This document shows positions 22,575 through 33,154 of a stretch of 64,000 nt of DNA, one piece after another; position 1 is the stretch's first letter; every line of letters begins with the position of its first letter. A program made the translations under genes and the position numbers. The notes beneath the pieces are model-generated. The model did not search any database. It was not told the origin of the DNA and was given only the letters and a program-made list of their open reading frames with translations. The DNA is taken from assembly GCA_023078685.1 (NCBI GenBank), contig JALGAS010000002.1:7254001-7318000 (forward strand), given 5' to 3'. Source of the stretch: Neopestalotiopsis rosae (Eukaryota; Ascomycota; Sordariomycetes; Amphisphaeriales; Sporocadaceae).

Positions 22575-24398
22575 CTATAGCTCGGTGTCGTTTCCGTAGT
22601 GAGATCCATCGCCAACGTAAATCCAACGCTCAACCTTGTGCTCTGCACGAGGCAAGAACGAAAAGTGCAGTATCTCGCCCTTGCCTCGCTGAACAGTCAA
22701 GTTGAGAACCCGATCCTCCTCCACTTTCTGATCATCAAGCCAAATCTTATTGATAATGTGGTCGCCCTCTTGCAGACCAGATTTGGCGGCTGCGCTGCCC
22801 GGGACAAGGTTGCTGATGATGCGCTCACCCTTGATAGCCTTTGACTCGTCAAAGCCGAGCTCCCAAGCGGCAGCGTCTCGGCGCACCAACGTCAAACCAT
22901 AGTTTTTCAAGCTATCCGCGGCAGGTACTACCAAGACACCAGAAGTCATATCGTCGTACAGTTTTTCAGCCTCTGGCTGACCCCCGGCAATCCTATCACC
23001 AACCGCCTTCAGGAAGTCGGGAAGCCCATTCAATTTTCCAGCACGGTCCAAGTCAACTATGCTCAAGACTGCATCGTCAAGCGAGGCACCGTCTCCTGAC
23101 TTATCATATGCTTGGATGATGGCGTTGATCTTGAGCGCGAAAAGTAAGCCTCGGCCATAAGGAATTCTCTGCGCATCCGAGAGCTTCCAGGTCAGTTTTG
23201 CGACTTCTTTATTTGACTTGTTGACCAGCGGGTTGGTATAATATTGAGTCAACCTCTTGTTCAGCTCGTAATGAAATGAGTCATTTGAGAGCAAGCCTGC
23301 CCGACGTGACAACATGATAGAATAGTACTCGGCAAGACCTTCTTCGTACCAGTTGTCGGTACCGCTACCATCCAGGCGCACCCAATTGTGAACAGATTCG
23401 TGACTCAAGAAGAGCAAATATTCACCAAATGGGCGTGGATGCTGGCAGTCATCATCGTCGTAGCTGAACATGAACGAGCGTATGAGGGCCGTGCCCGCCA
23501 TGGAGCTCGGATAGGGATTATATCGCAAGAAGACGCGGTACGGATCTGTTTCATCCCGAAAGAAGCTCGACATTCTTTCAAACATCTTGAACAGTTTGGA
23601 ACCCAGCTGCGTTGTGTTGAGCGGGGGCTCCCCGAACCAATACAGTCCGAAACGACTCTTTGTAAATGACTGGAGTTTGCCAACCATGAAATAGGTACCA
23701 GCAATCTCATTGACGTCCAGCGTACGTGTTATTGGCTCGGGTCCTTCTCCCCAAGTCCAGACTGCAGTTGTTCCAGGCGGCGAGGCCTTCAGATCCCAGG
23801 TCACAATTACCTGGTAGGACTGACGGCCGGTTGATGGTGGTGTGGCAAGAAAGCCATAGCCCGAACCTAAGAGACCGCCGGGCTGCTGTCGGAGGTCGAA
23901 AGAAGGTGCATTCATTGTTGAACTGTTGACCAACCGCGGCAGAGCGGTATAACTCATCGTGATGGGACCTTTGGTCGGCCGCGAGACGCGCCATTTTTGG
24001 AAAACGATGGGAGGCCCAAACGAGTCGACATGATGGGTCAAGTCCAATTGCCCAAGACTATCATGGGCCGAGACTGACTCCAAGTTGAACCGGCCAACAT
24101 CCACCTTGGCGATTTCAACAGGCGTATTTAACAAGACGTCTTCACTCTCGAGCTCTGAGCCCCGTATGAGGGTCACTTGGACATTGAACGCTTGAGCTGC
24201 CTGGTCTGCATCAAACACAGGAGTGATGACATAGTCAATCGAAGGCGCCGGAGCCATGATTGCGGTAAGAAGCTCAGATGTTTTAGGTGATTGGACGAGT
24301 AATTGGGAATTCGCATATGGAGAAAAAACAAGAGCTGTTGAAACCACCCAGCGAAAGAGCCTCATTTTGACAGTGGATTGCGAATGGGAGATGCCCAT
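22575..24398 (-). CDS. Secreted M61-type metallopeptidase with PDZ domain
   Basis: This is one uninterrupted exon of 607 codons. Residues 12-32 form a signal peptide, so translation may start at Met12. The zinc site is HESVH at residues 333-337 with a third ligand in NWYEEGLAEYY (Glu353). This fits the gluzincin/M61 glycyl-aminopeptidase family. The N-terminal third is a beta-rich M61 N-domain, and the last roughly 110 residues form a PDZ-like domain (GLTLVRRDAAAWELGF through the EGD-I-I segment), the usual M61 layout. The expected activity is removal of N-terminal residues from peptides outside the cell. It lies between two S10 carboxypeptidase genes, tail-to-tail with the first and head-to-head with the second. 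M61 is chiefly a bacterial family, and this gene lacks introns while its neighbours have many. Confidence 0.85.
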   Translation of the reverse strand: MGISHSQSTVKMRLFRWVVSTALVFSPYANSQLLVQSPKTSELLTAIMAPAPSIDYVITPVFDADQAAQAFNVQVTLIRGSELESEDVLLNTPVEIAKVDVGRFNLESVSAHDSLGQLDLTHHVDSFGPPIVFQKWRVSRPTKGPITMSYTALPRLVNSSTMNAPSFDLRQQPGGLLGSGYGFLATPPSTGRQSYQVIVTWDLKASPPGTTAVWTWGEGPEPITRTLDVNEIAGTYFMVGKLQSFTKSRFGLYWFGEPPLNTTQLGSKLFKMFERMSSFFRDETDPYRVFLRYNPYPSSMAGTALIRSFMFSYDDDDCQHPRPFGEYLLFLSHESVHNWVRLDGSGTDNWYEEGLAEYYSIMLSRRAGLLSNDSFHYELNKRLTQYYTNPLVNKSNKEVAKLTWKLSDAQRIPYGRGLLFALKINAIIQAYDKSGDGASLDDAVLSIVDLDRAGKLNGLPDFLKAVGDRIAGGQPEAEKLYDDMTSGVLVVPAADSLKNYGLTLVRRDAAAWELGFDESKAIKGERIISNLVPGSAAAKSGLQEGDHIINKIWLDDQKVEEDRVLNLTVQRGKGEILHFSFLPRAEHKVERWIYVGDGSHYGNDTEL

Positions 24399-24838
24399 TA
24401 TAGTTGCTCACCTATACTCAGCGATGGGCACTCAGGCATTTTGAGACTGAGCCGGTCCCATCGCAACTCTTTCAGCGCTGTGCTTTCATGGAAGCCTAAC
24501 GCAATGATGGTGCTATGCGCAGATCAGAGTTGCGTTGTGCTGCGCAGTCCAGACTCTCCGCCCATGAAATTAGTGACTTATGCTAGCGATTTCCGGATTC
24601 GGTCAATCGGTGCGAGGTCCCCTGAAATGTCTGCCTGTTATGCCGCAGACAGGACCTTGGGCGGGGCATTCGGTGTTCGGACTTGGCCCCTGTAGGACCT
24701 AACTTTAGTTGATGCGATGCTGCATTGTTACAGGTATAGGCCACATCACTTCATTCAATATAGTTCATGTGCGCCAACGTGTAGGAAGGTTTTACGAACG
24801 CCTGACTGATCGATACAAGGTCGATAAAACGTATCAAG
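24399..24838. promoter_or_regulatory. Shared divergent promoter, M61 peptidase / S10 carboxypeptidase 2
   Basis: Only 440 bp separate the two start codons, so the two secreted peptidases very likely share control sequences. I saw no strong palindrome or repeated element that could be named as an operator. Confidence 0.55.
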
Positions 24839-26728
24839 ATGTTTTCGTCCCTTGCAGCGCTCGCGCTCACCTTTGGGGCGCCTCTGGCTGCTGCGTGGGA
24901 TATTCAACACGTACTCTCCGCTGAAGACTTTCATACAGAAGCCAGTGCAACCGGAGATAATTGGGCAGTGCGCGAACAGTATGATTCGGCCTGCGTGACT
25001 GGGAGTCGGCAATTCGCTGGTCAAATCAATGTGACTGACGACAAGAGCATGTTTTTCTGTAAGTTGATTGAATGCATGAGGAATATCTACTCCACTGAGC
25101 GTAGTGTGCTAATTGCGAGCAATAGAGTTCATAGAGAGCCGTGAAGCACCCAACGACAGACCAGTTGTTATTTGGCTGAGCGGGTATACCATTCTGAAGC
25201 TTTTCAGTGCACAAATTGATGCTAACAACCACACCTAGTGGCCCAGGTGCCAGCTCCTTGGTCGGCCTCTTCAATGAAATCGGCCCTTGCTCGATTAATG
25301 AAGACAGCAATGCCACCTTCTCTAATCGCGACAGCTGGACGAATCATGCAAACATTCTATTCATTGAGTAAGCGGGCATATCTGCGATAAGCTTTGTACG
25401 AAGATGTACTGATATCGTCGAAATTCAGTCAGCCGGTTGGAGTTGGTCTCTCACTCTTGAAAAATGGTAGCAGCTATCCAACCAGTTTGGAGGAATCTTC
25501 TCCCGACTTGATACAAATGCTGCAAATTTGGTATGGAGACATCTTCCCTCAATTCGGCAAAGCCCCGCTTTATCTTGCTGGAGAGTCCTTTGGTGGCCGC
25601 TACGTTCCTCGATACGCATCGGACATTGTGCGCCAGAAGCAGACACGATTAGCTGGAGCGCTGCAATCTGTTGAACTTGGAGGTGTTATCCTAGTGAATG
25701 CTCTGGTCGACTCGAATCCCCTTTCTGTCGGTCACTACGACCTCTTCTGCACCGATCAGCCTCCCAATGTCGTCAGGTTCAATGAGACGACCTGTCGTGC
25801 CATGGGCGCAGCAGTTCCCGAATGCGAAAGACTCGCGTCTATATGTCAGCGCACCCTTGATGCGCAGGTTTGCCTGACGGCCCAGAATTTTTGCATGGAA
25901 AACCTTGAAGTCTATTTTCAAGCAGAGGTCGCGGCGCATCGGCTGAGTCCATATGATTGTGAGTATTACTATTCATTTTGCGCACCTTTTGACCATCTAT
26001 CTATCTCGATGACTATGTAATTGGCTGACAAACTCATCTTGCGCGCTCTGCAGTACGACAAAGCTGCCCAGAGCCTCCATTGTGCGGTGTTGGGGTAGAC
26101 AATGGAACCAAGACAGGATCCTTGACTGACTATGTCAATCGACCTGATTTCCAGCGGAATCTTGGATTCAAAACACTACTGGATTACAAGTCAATCAACT
26201 TTGATCTGAACATGGAATGGGCTATGGACCCGCGGATCTCGATTCCTACTTCGGCGGATCTGACATACCTGCTCAATGGCGGCATTTTCCAACCCAGGAA
26301 TAGCGTTGCAGCAGACTCTGTTGTGCCAGTACTGGTACTCAATGGAGAATTCGACGTGGCTTGGTAAGTTCTGTATCTTTCTGCACTATGTGGACATTTA
26401 ATTGAATGAAAGAAACATTAGCAACCAGCCTGGAATCATACGACAGTACGAAGATCTTCCGTGGCATAGACAAGCTGCCTATCGTGCCGAAAAGACCTTC
26501 CGACCGTGGTCATGGACAGACAGAGACGGCAAGACCCATCAAGGTGGGCTCTGGAAGGGCACTCCTCAACGGGAGAAGGGTCTGGAGTTCGTGTCTGTCA
26601 AGGATGCAGGACACATGTCACCGGCAGACCAACGTGGTGCCGTGACAAGTATCTTCGGTCGTTGGCTAGCGAATGGGGGACTTTTGAGGACAGAAGACTT
26701 ATCTGTACAGGTCACAACTGAGTTGTAA
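24839..26728 (+). CDS. Secreted serine carboxypeptidase, family S10 (copy 2)
   Basis: Six exons (24839-25058, 25120-25183, 25239-25367, 25429-25958, 26054-26363, 26422-26728) give 519 residues. The signal peptide is at residues 1-19. The triad is Ser191 in GESFGG, Asp415 in NGEFDVAW and His482 in DAGHMSP. The introns before GGPGA and before DQP fall at the same place and phase as in copy 1. It has an extra intron after SPYD and lacks the copy-1 intron at GESYGG. Intron 1 has two AG acceptors five bases apart: using 25118-25119 keeps the frame, while the next AG would create TAG at the junction. The enzyme should trim C-terminal residues from peptides in the secretory or extracellular space. 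Confidence 0.9.
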
Positions 26729-26793
26729 AGTGATCAGCTTGACCTTGCATTTGCTGGCAGTTGGGATCATAATAGATAAAAAGGATACCGTAG

Positions 26794-29215
26794 CTATTTG
26801 ACATTGACCATATCTAAAAATGGAAAAGCTTCGCAGTCTGTCATGTCTGTATCCTCCAAATCGTCGGTCCTCTGCATTCTCCCCAGCATGACAGCCCTAA
26901 TTCCGACTTTCCCTGCTCCAATGTCGCAAAGCTCCTGTATCTCTAGAAATGATTCAAGTGCAGTGTAAACCAGTTGCACCACGCGCCCTCTATGCCATTC
27001 TTCGATGAGCTGACGAAGGACCCGTTTCACCAGATTGATTGGAAGTCGGCCTTCTCGGGAACCACCACTGATCTCCGTCTCGCACAAGTAATCGTAGATC
27101 CAGTCGAGAACATGTATTGAACAAGATCTTAAAGCGACCTTTGTCAAGACCCATACAACGCCAAGTTCGTACATATTCTCCGTCAGACAGGTGTGCACGT
27201 CGAGTCCTGCCACAACTCGAAGACAAAGCATCACCCATGGGTCCAAAGAGTCGTCGGTCGCACTATCTATGCTTAGTAAACTGACATTACAGCAGTATTG
27301 AATATTTTCTCGCGAGGCATAAAGTTGTGCACAGCAATATCGGAGATAATTCATGGCGGCACGATGCGACGAAAACCTGAGCGGCCGTACTCGAAGGCCC
27401 ACGGGCTCCACGTTTGTGCGCATCATGTCCTTTGATGAGAAGCTTTCAATCGGGCGATCACTTAGAGACATGGAGGACTCCCAGTCGTCTAAAAGTGCCC
27501 TTTCACGATCCATAACCTCATACAATTGTACAGACCTTTCGGAAAGACCACTGTAGGTTTTCCATCGGCCTATCTGCTTCATCAAGGAAACCCAGGAGCG
27601 ATATAGAGGACTCGACGAGTCGTGGCCGACAGTCAATTGCAACACAAGCAGGTCGGACGCCCTGCAGATGGTGCACAGACGCAGCATGATAAAAGCGTGG
27701 TCCGAGTAAGTAAGAGCGATGCTGCGCTCCAACTCAGCTCGGAACAACGGCTCGTCGGCGAAAATGGCTACAGGTTCGTTGGTGCGAAAGGGTAGACAGT
27801 CAGTGAAATGCTGTGCCTTGAGGCCCGCCCAGGCAATGACCAATTCCACGCCCAGGGGCGATCTCATGATAGCTTCGTGGTTGGCAATGACGGCGCGCTC
27901 AATCTGCTGTAAATGATAGTAGCTTCCACTAAAGGTGCCCGAGCCAATCTCGAAGTAGGTGCAGAGGATGACGACGGTCAATTGCGCAGTCATCTCCATG
28001 GCATGTTCGCCCTCTCGGGCGTGCACTCCGAGGCTCTCCAGCGCCTGGCTATAGTAGGCCAAACCATCGGCGTAGAATTCAGGGTAGGCTTGACGGGACT
28101 CGAGCTGGATATTGTTGCCGTAAATCTCGGATTGGTTCATGTGCGCCGCGCCCAGGGCGAGCACGGCGTACTTGACAACATCGTACTTTCCGATAAAGGG
28201 GCTAATGCGCGAGAGTACGGGCGCCATCCGTGGCAGCAGTTGAGTGCGCCATCGTCTCATGATGATTGGTTCTTTTGAAGGGTCACACAATTCCACCGTC
28301 TCTGCCGGACTCTGCGTTGATATTCTTGGGGACAGGCCATACCCAATTTCTGCGGACCGCCAGTCGCTCAGGATCTGGGCAAAATTCAGCAGTGGTGGAG
28401 TCCAGGCTACTGGCTGGAATTGGCCATATGGGTTCGGCGTACTGGAAAGCGGATGATTTGACGCAATATCGGAGCTATGCGGCACGGAGACGGAAGCGAT
28501 CGCTGTTGATGATAATGACAGAGAAGAATCATCGTGGTGAGGTACATCTGGAACTACTGGTACGGCCGCTCCCGTTTGCACAAGAGGGAATTCTGCCGAG
28601 ACGTATGAAGAATCTGGAGTGCGCCTCTGGGTTACTGGTGTAGATACATGGCGAACGATCGTGGTGTTATCAACCATTCCGACGTTGCTTGTCACAGCGC
28701 CTCCTTCATTTCCCTCATTGATATGAGATACGCTGTCCGGTAAGTTCTGTGCAGGTGTAACAGCTGGAGGCGTGTTTGAACAAGGAGACGGTTCCCAATT
28801 GGCCTCTTCATCTGGTCCATTCCTCGTCGCATTCGACAGAGGCGTAGAGACAGTATTCATGTGCCGCCATCGAGCTACCACGGGAGCAGCATCAGACTGT
28901 TCATGCACTTTATCACTGCGCACCCGCGGCGTCGTGTCTGACGCGGAGTCATCGGCAGACTGCTTTATCTTTTCGACACGCTCCTTGATGACGGCCGAGT
29001 CGTCGCGGAAGACAAATCTGGGGCTGAAGTCACAATTCAAGCCTCTTCGCGCGCAGGCGTGGCAAGTCGGTTTGTGTTCATCACACTACCAGAGATGAGA
29101 TGAGTTTAAAGCGATGTCAAGGCACTTCTCATACCTTGAGCCGCCGTTGTCTGCATGGGTAGCAGCCTGTCCTTGAGCGAGTAATGACCCGTTTGCGCTG
29201 CGCAAAGCTCGGCAT
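26794..29215 (-). CDS. Zn2Cys6 transcription factor with fungal_trans_2-type domain
   Basis: Two exons (29215-29135, 29085-26794) encode 790 residues. The zinc cluster is complete: Cys18-x2-Cys21-x6-Cys28-x6-Cys35-x2-Cys38-x6-Cys45. The single 49-nt intron cuts it between Lys27 and Cys28. A long Ser/Thr-rich linker follows. The regulatory domain of the PF11951 type begins around the YAVLALGAAHMNQ segment. It acts in the nucleus, and most such proteins bind paired CGG half-sites. It lies between the second carboxypeptidase (66 bp, tail-to-tail) and the oligopeptide transporter, so it is a good candidate regulator of the surrounding peptidase and transporter genes. That role is inferred from position. 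Confidence 0.92.
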
Positions 29216-29539
29216 GTTGTGATCGTATGTGCTGGCTCGTGCACAAGTTGATCAGGGAAAACTTGGGTTCGCGTTTGCAAATATGCAGCCTCATCGCTCC
29301 ATTCTTGAGCCAGAATAACTCACGATATCAAGCAAAGCTAACCCGGGCTGGTCCCTGGTCAGTCTCCGCAAACATAGCAAGAAAATGATTAGGAGAATAA
29401 ACTATACTAGGCGCGGAAAACGGAACTGCAAACGAACGCGCAGTCTGCCCCATAGCTCTCGTTCCCGAATATTCATCCATCATCTAAAGCAGTGCCTGCG
29501 CTTAAACGCATCTTCTATGGACACAGCCTGTCTTGGTCT
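29216..29539. promoter_or_regulatory. Upstream region of the Zn2Cys6 regulator
   Basis: This 324-bp spacer separates the regulator start from the 3' end of the OPT gene. It must hold the regulator promoter. Nothing else was recognised. Confidence 0.45.
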
Positions 29540-32500
29540 CTAATGCCACTCTGTGGGGCCAAAAGTCTCGCCCTCGGCCAGTGTGAGATAGCGACAGTCC
29601 TGCAAATCGCAAGTCTGGTAGTACTGGGTGGTACCCCACCAGTCCGGGAACTAGTAAACTTTGTGTCAGTGGTGATCGGTCCAGCATAGACCACGAAGGA
29701 GTATTGCTTACGGCAAGACCTTGGTTGGTGATGGCCAATGTTTGAATAATAAGAGAGATGGCAATTCCAGAGATCAAGGCGGTCGAGAGAACATAGTTGT
29801 ACTTGTTCCACCAGTCGACGTAGCGTGTCTTGACATAGTAGCCGGCCACGAACGAGATTGGCAGCGCTCCCCACAGGTTGGAGAAGTTAAGCGGAGCCCA
29901 CAGAACGGGAGCGATCACTGTAAGACAAACACTCATTAGATGGCAGCAAGTAAGGCAGTGTGAAAAAACTTACACATGACAAGGGGGTGGCAGTAGCGCA
30001 GATAGCTGTTTGGCCATTTCTTGGTCGCGAAATACCACGGAATTGGCCAAATGGCACCAGCAAGCAGCGCGAAAGGAATGAACCTGTACATGCTGGTGTG
30101 GGCAAACAGGCGACGCGGGCCAAGGGCGCCCCAAACGATGGCACTCGTCCAATTTGACGAAACGCCAGAGCAAATCCAGCGCTGCTGCACACTGGCGTCG
30201 CAAATACCATCAATGCTCGTGATTTGCCAGTTGACCACGCCAAGAGTGACGATGCAAGCGAAAAAGGTACCGACGACTTGGCAGGCCAGAGTGACTCTTG
30301 GTGGAATCTTGGCATAGTGAGCCAACTTCATGTCCGACGTGAAAAAGATTGACTGTTGGATCAGACACTTTCCCAGGGTCTTAAAAACGAATGAGAAAAT
30401 TGGATCTCCGTTGGCAACGGCGCCGCCAATAATGTTGAAGAGAATTTCCAAATCGGTCTGATATCCCGTAATTGCGCAGAGGATGCCGATGGGGATGATG
30501 AATATGGCACTCGAGAAGAAGGCAAATGGAAAAATCCCTTGGACGGAAAGTCAGTCCGCTGTCAACGAATTCAAGGTTAGCTGCAGTGGTAAAAGACTTA
30601 CAGCCAGGAAGGTTGGTAGGCCAGACATAGATGGCAATCCATCCCAAGCACATGGCGAGTAGGGAAATGACTAGATAAACCCACTTTACTTCATGTTAGC
30701 TGGATAAATTCCTAGACGCAAGTCATAGGGGATCACGTACATCAGGGACCTCAGTATAGTTGTCTCTCATCAGTCGAGAGTGTACATCGGACGTCCATTC
30801 CGATTTGGCACCTCGTTTGAAGAGATTCTTGAAGATGGGAAGAAGCATTTTCCGGTAATAGAGGAATGTTCCAGTCAAGAGGGCCGGGAGCATGGCCATC
30901 ATACCAGTGTATCTCAAGCCAGCGGAGGCCGGCAGAAAGACAGGCGAGTAGGCTTCATAGGCAGTTTCGTTCAATCTGTTGTCGGTTCCAAGGATGAGTG
31001 AGGTCGAATAAATCTGGCCGGTGTTATCGTATGGGTACCACGAGTTAATTGGTAGATACGCAGTGTACCAGGTGTTGGAGAAGAACACCGGGATGGTCAC
31101 CAACAGTCCCCACAGGCCCACGGCAACGACGATCTGCACAAGAACAAACCAGGGAGTAACAAATGGATCCAGAGTGGCCAACCATTGGTAGTCCAGAGTA
31201 GGGATCGGGTTGTAGCCCATGTTGAAATAGTATGTGCCTGTGATGATTGCCACTGTAGCACTCGCCGGCTTGATCCAGGTGATCCAGTTGAAAAAGGTCA
31301 TTGTTGGGAAGATAGTTCCAGGGAACCAATAGTAACTATTGTAAAATTAGATCAAGTAAATATGCACATCCGATACATCACCGGACTTACCAGAATGCTA
31401 TGCCAAACGCAATCCAGAAGAACTTGAACTTGGAAGCCTTCCATCCGTTGGCCGGAAGGTTAACGTTCTCAATGAATGCCCTATTCATGGACATTTGTGA
31501 GAGGACAAAGTACCAAATCATGTTCGCAGGGTAGATGAGGAAGCGGCGAGTGATTCCGGCAAGTCCATAACCCATGAGCTGTGCGGCAAGTAGCATGCAA
31601 AAGCCGTAGCCCTTTACAAGACAAATATTAGTGTCATCCTCACTGAAACAGGTGGAAGTTTAATATTGACTCACATAGCTCGATGCCCATTCTTGACCCA
31701 GGTATACGGGAAGTCTTTGCATGAAGAAAAGGTACGTGATCAAGGGAGTTGCTGACACCAAGATGAGCTTCTCTAATTCTAATTGAGGAACAAAATCTTC
31801 GGAAGCCTACCGTAGCTGACGTTGGCCATCATTGTCACAACTGTCTGCTCCTTTAGAGACCAAGGGCCTGGATTCAGTGTGAATTCGAATTTGGAGCCTC
31901 GGAACCAAATACGAGTGGGAAGCGTCGTAGCACAGAACTTGCCCATAAGGAAGCCAAACAGTTGCGCGAGGTATACTGTGACTGTGATGGCCGGTTGGCG
32001 AGGGGCAAAGAATTGGTTTATAGCAGCAAGACCTGAGGCCCAGATGATACCTGTTCATGAGTATCGTCAGCGATCTAGTCCTTCACATGACCGGAAGCCT
32101 GATCAACTCACCAATCACCCAGGCCCGGATCGTATTGACAGGTATATTCGTATCATCATCAGGATCCACCGAGGCACGGACTTCTCTGTAGACTGAATTG
32201 CCGTTCAGAACTGCGGCGGTCGTGCGTGCAATTTGTTCCAGATACTCATCGGCGCCCTTTGCTACCAGAAGTTTTTCAACGATTGATCGGACCGTGGTGA
32301 CCGTACCGAGGGGAATGGTCATTTCCTCGCTATCGAATCAAGGTCAGTCCATAAGGTCAATCTTGATATAGGACACACGACTCACCCATGCTGCTCGAGG
32401 AAGTTTTCGAGAATGGACGTTGCCTCTTCCAAAGTCAAGGCTTGAGCCTGCTCCCGTGCAGCTTCCAAATCGGCGTGCGAGAAGGTAAGCTCCTGGAAAA

Positions 32501-32658
32501 TCTTGTCCGCCTCTAGGTCAACGGTAGAGGTCCTCGTCTGGTCACATCAGTAAATGCTCTCTTACACACTATCAACCTCTGGGTGCACCTACCTGGAGAA
32601 TCTCCCCATCGCCGACATCGGCATTGTTCTTTTCGTTTGCAGTCTCCTTAACAGCCAT
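29540..32658 (-). CDS. OPT-family oligopeptide transporter
   Basis: Eleven exons (32658-32593, 32537-32386, 32329-32112, 32050-31811, 31751-31675, 31611-31391, 31335-30741, 30683-30602, 30537-29974, 29917-29712, 29650-29540) give 843 residues, normal for fungal OPT proteins. After a hydrophilic N-terminus, the family motif SPYxEVR appears as SVYREVR followed by DPDDD. About fourteen membrane segments follow. The C-terminus ends in the family DWWGT motif. OPT proteins of the peptide subgroup import tetra- and pentapeptides or glutathione with protons at the plasma membrane. Secreted endings-trimming peptidases at 20-27 kb would supply peptides for such an importer. Every exon junction kept frame in the assembled model. 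Confidence 0.92.
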
Positions 32659-33154
32659 GTTGATGGAATTACCAGGTTGACTGACGAACAACAACTAGGC
32701 GGCATGCATCATGCCATGTCTAATGGATCGGGACATCTTCACATCTTTGTGTCCCCAGCATCCATGCAGAGCAAACGTGCGCCCCCCTGTCAAGTGTCTC
32801 GTTCCCAAATGCCCGTTTCGGCTTATCTTAGAGCCCCTGGCCCCACCTCCACAGTTATACACTATCGGCTTGGCCTGGTTTGCCTGGCTTGGGCCCAGAC
32901 CCGCACAGGCTTGTGGGCGGACAAAGTAACGTGCGGCCAAAGTCCCGGCCCAAATGTAACACAACACGACTCAGTTACGCAAGCAGTCATGTGCAAGGGA
33001 CTGCGCCTGCGAATAGCTCAGCAACGATTCGTAGGACTTTGTGGTACTCAAAGCCTTGTTAACAGGCTCCAAATTATCTATGACTATGCCTTGAAGTTCT
33101 GTGCTATGAAGCGGCCTCTTACAATACAATTGCTGAACCATTCGAGAAGACGAT
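32659..33154. promoter_or_regulatory. Divergent promoter, OPT transporter / PLP enzyme 2
   Basis: The 496 bp between two divergent start codons must serve both genes. The region is rich in GCC/CCC near 32770-32960. No operator was identified with confidence. Confidence 0.5.
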
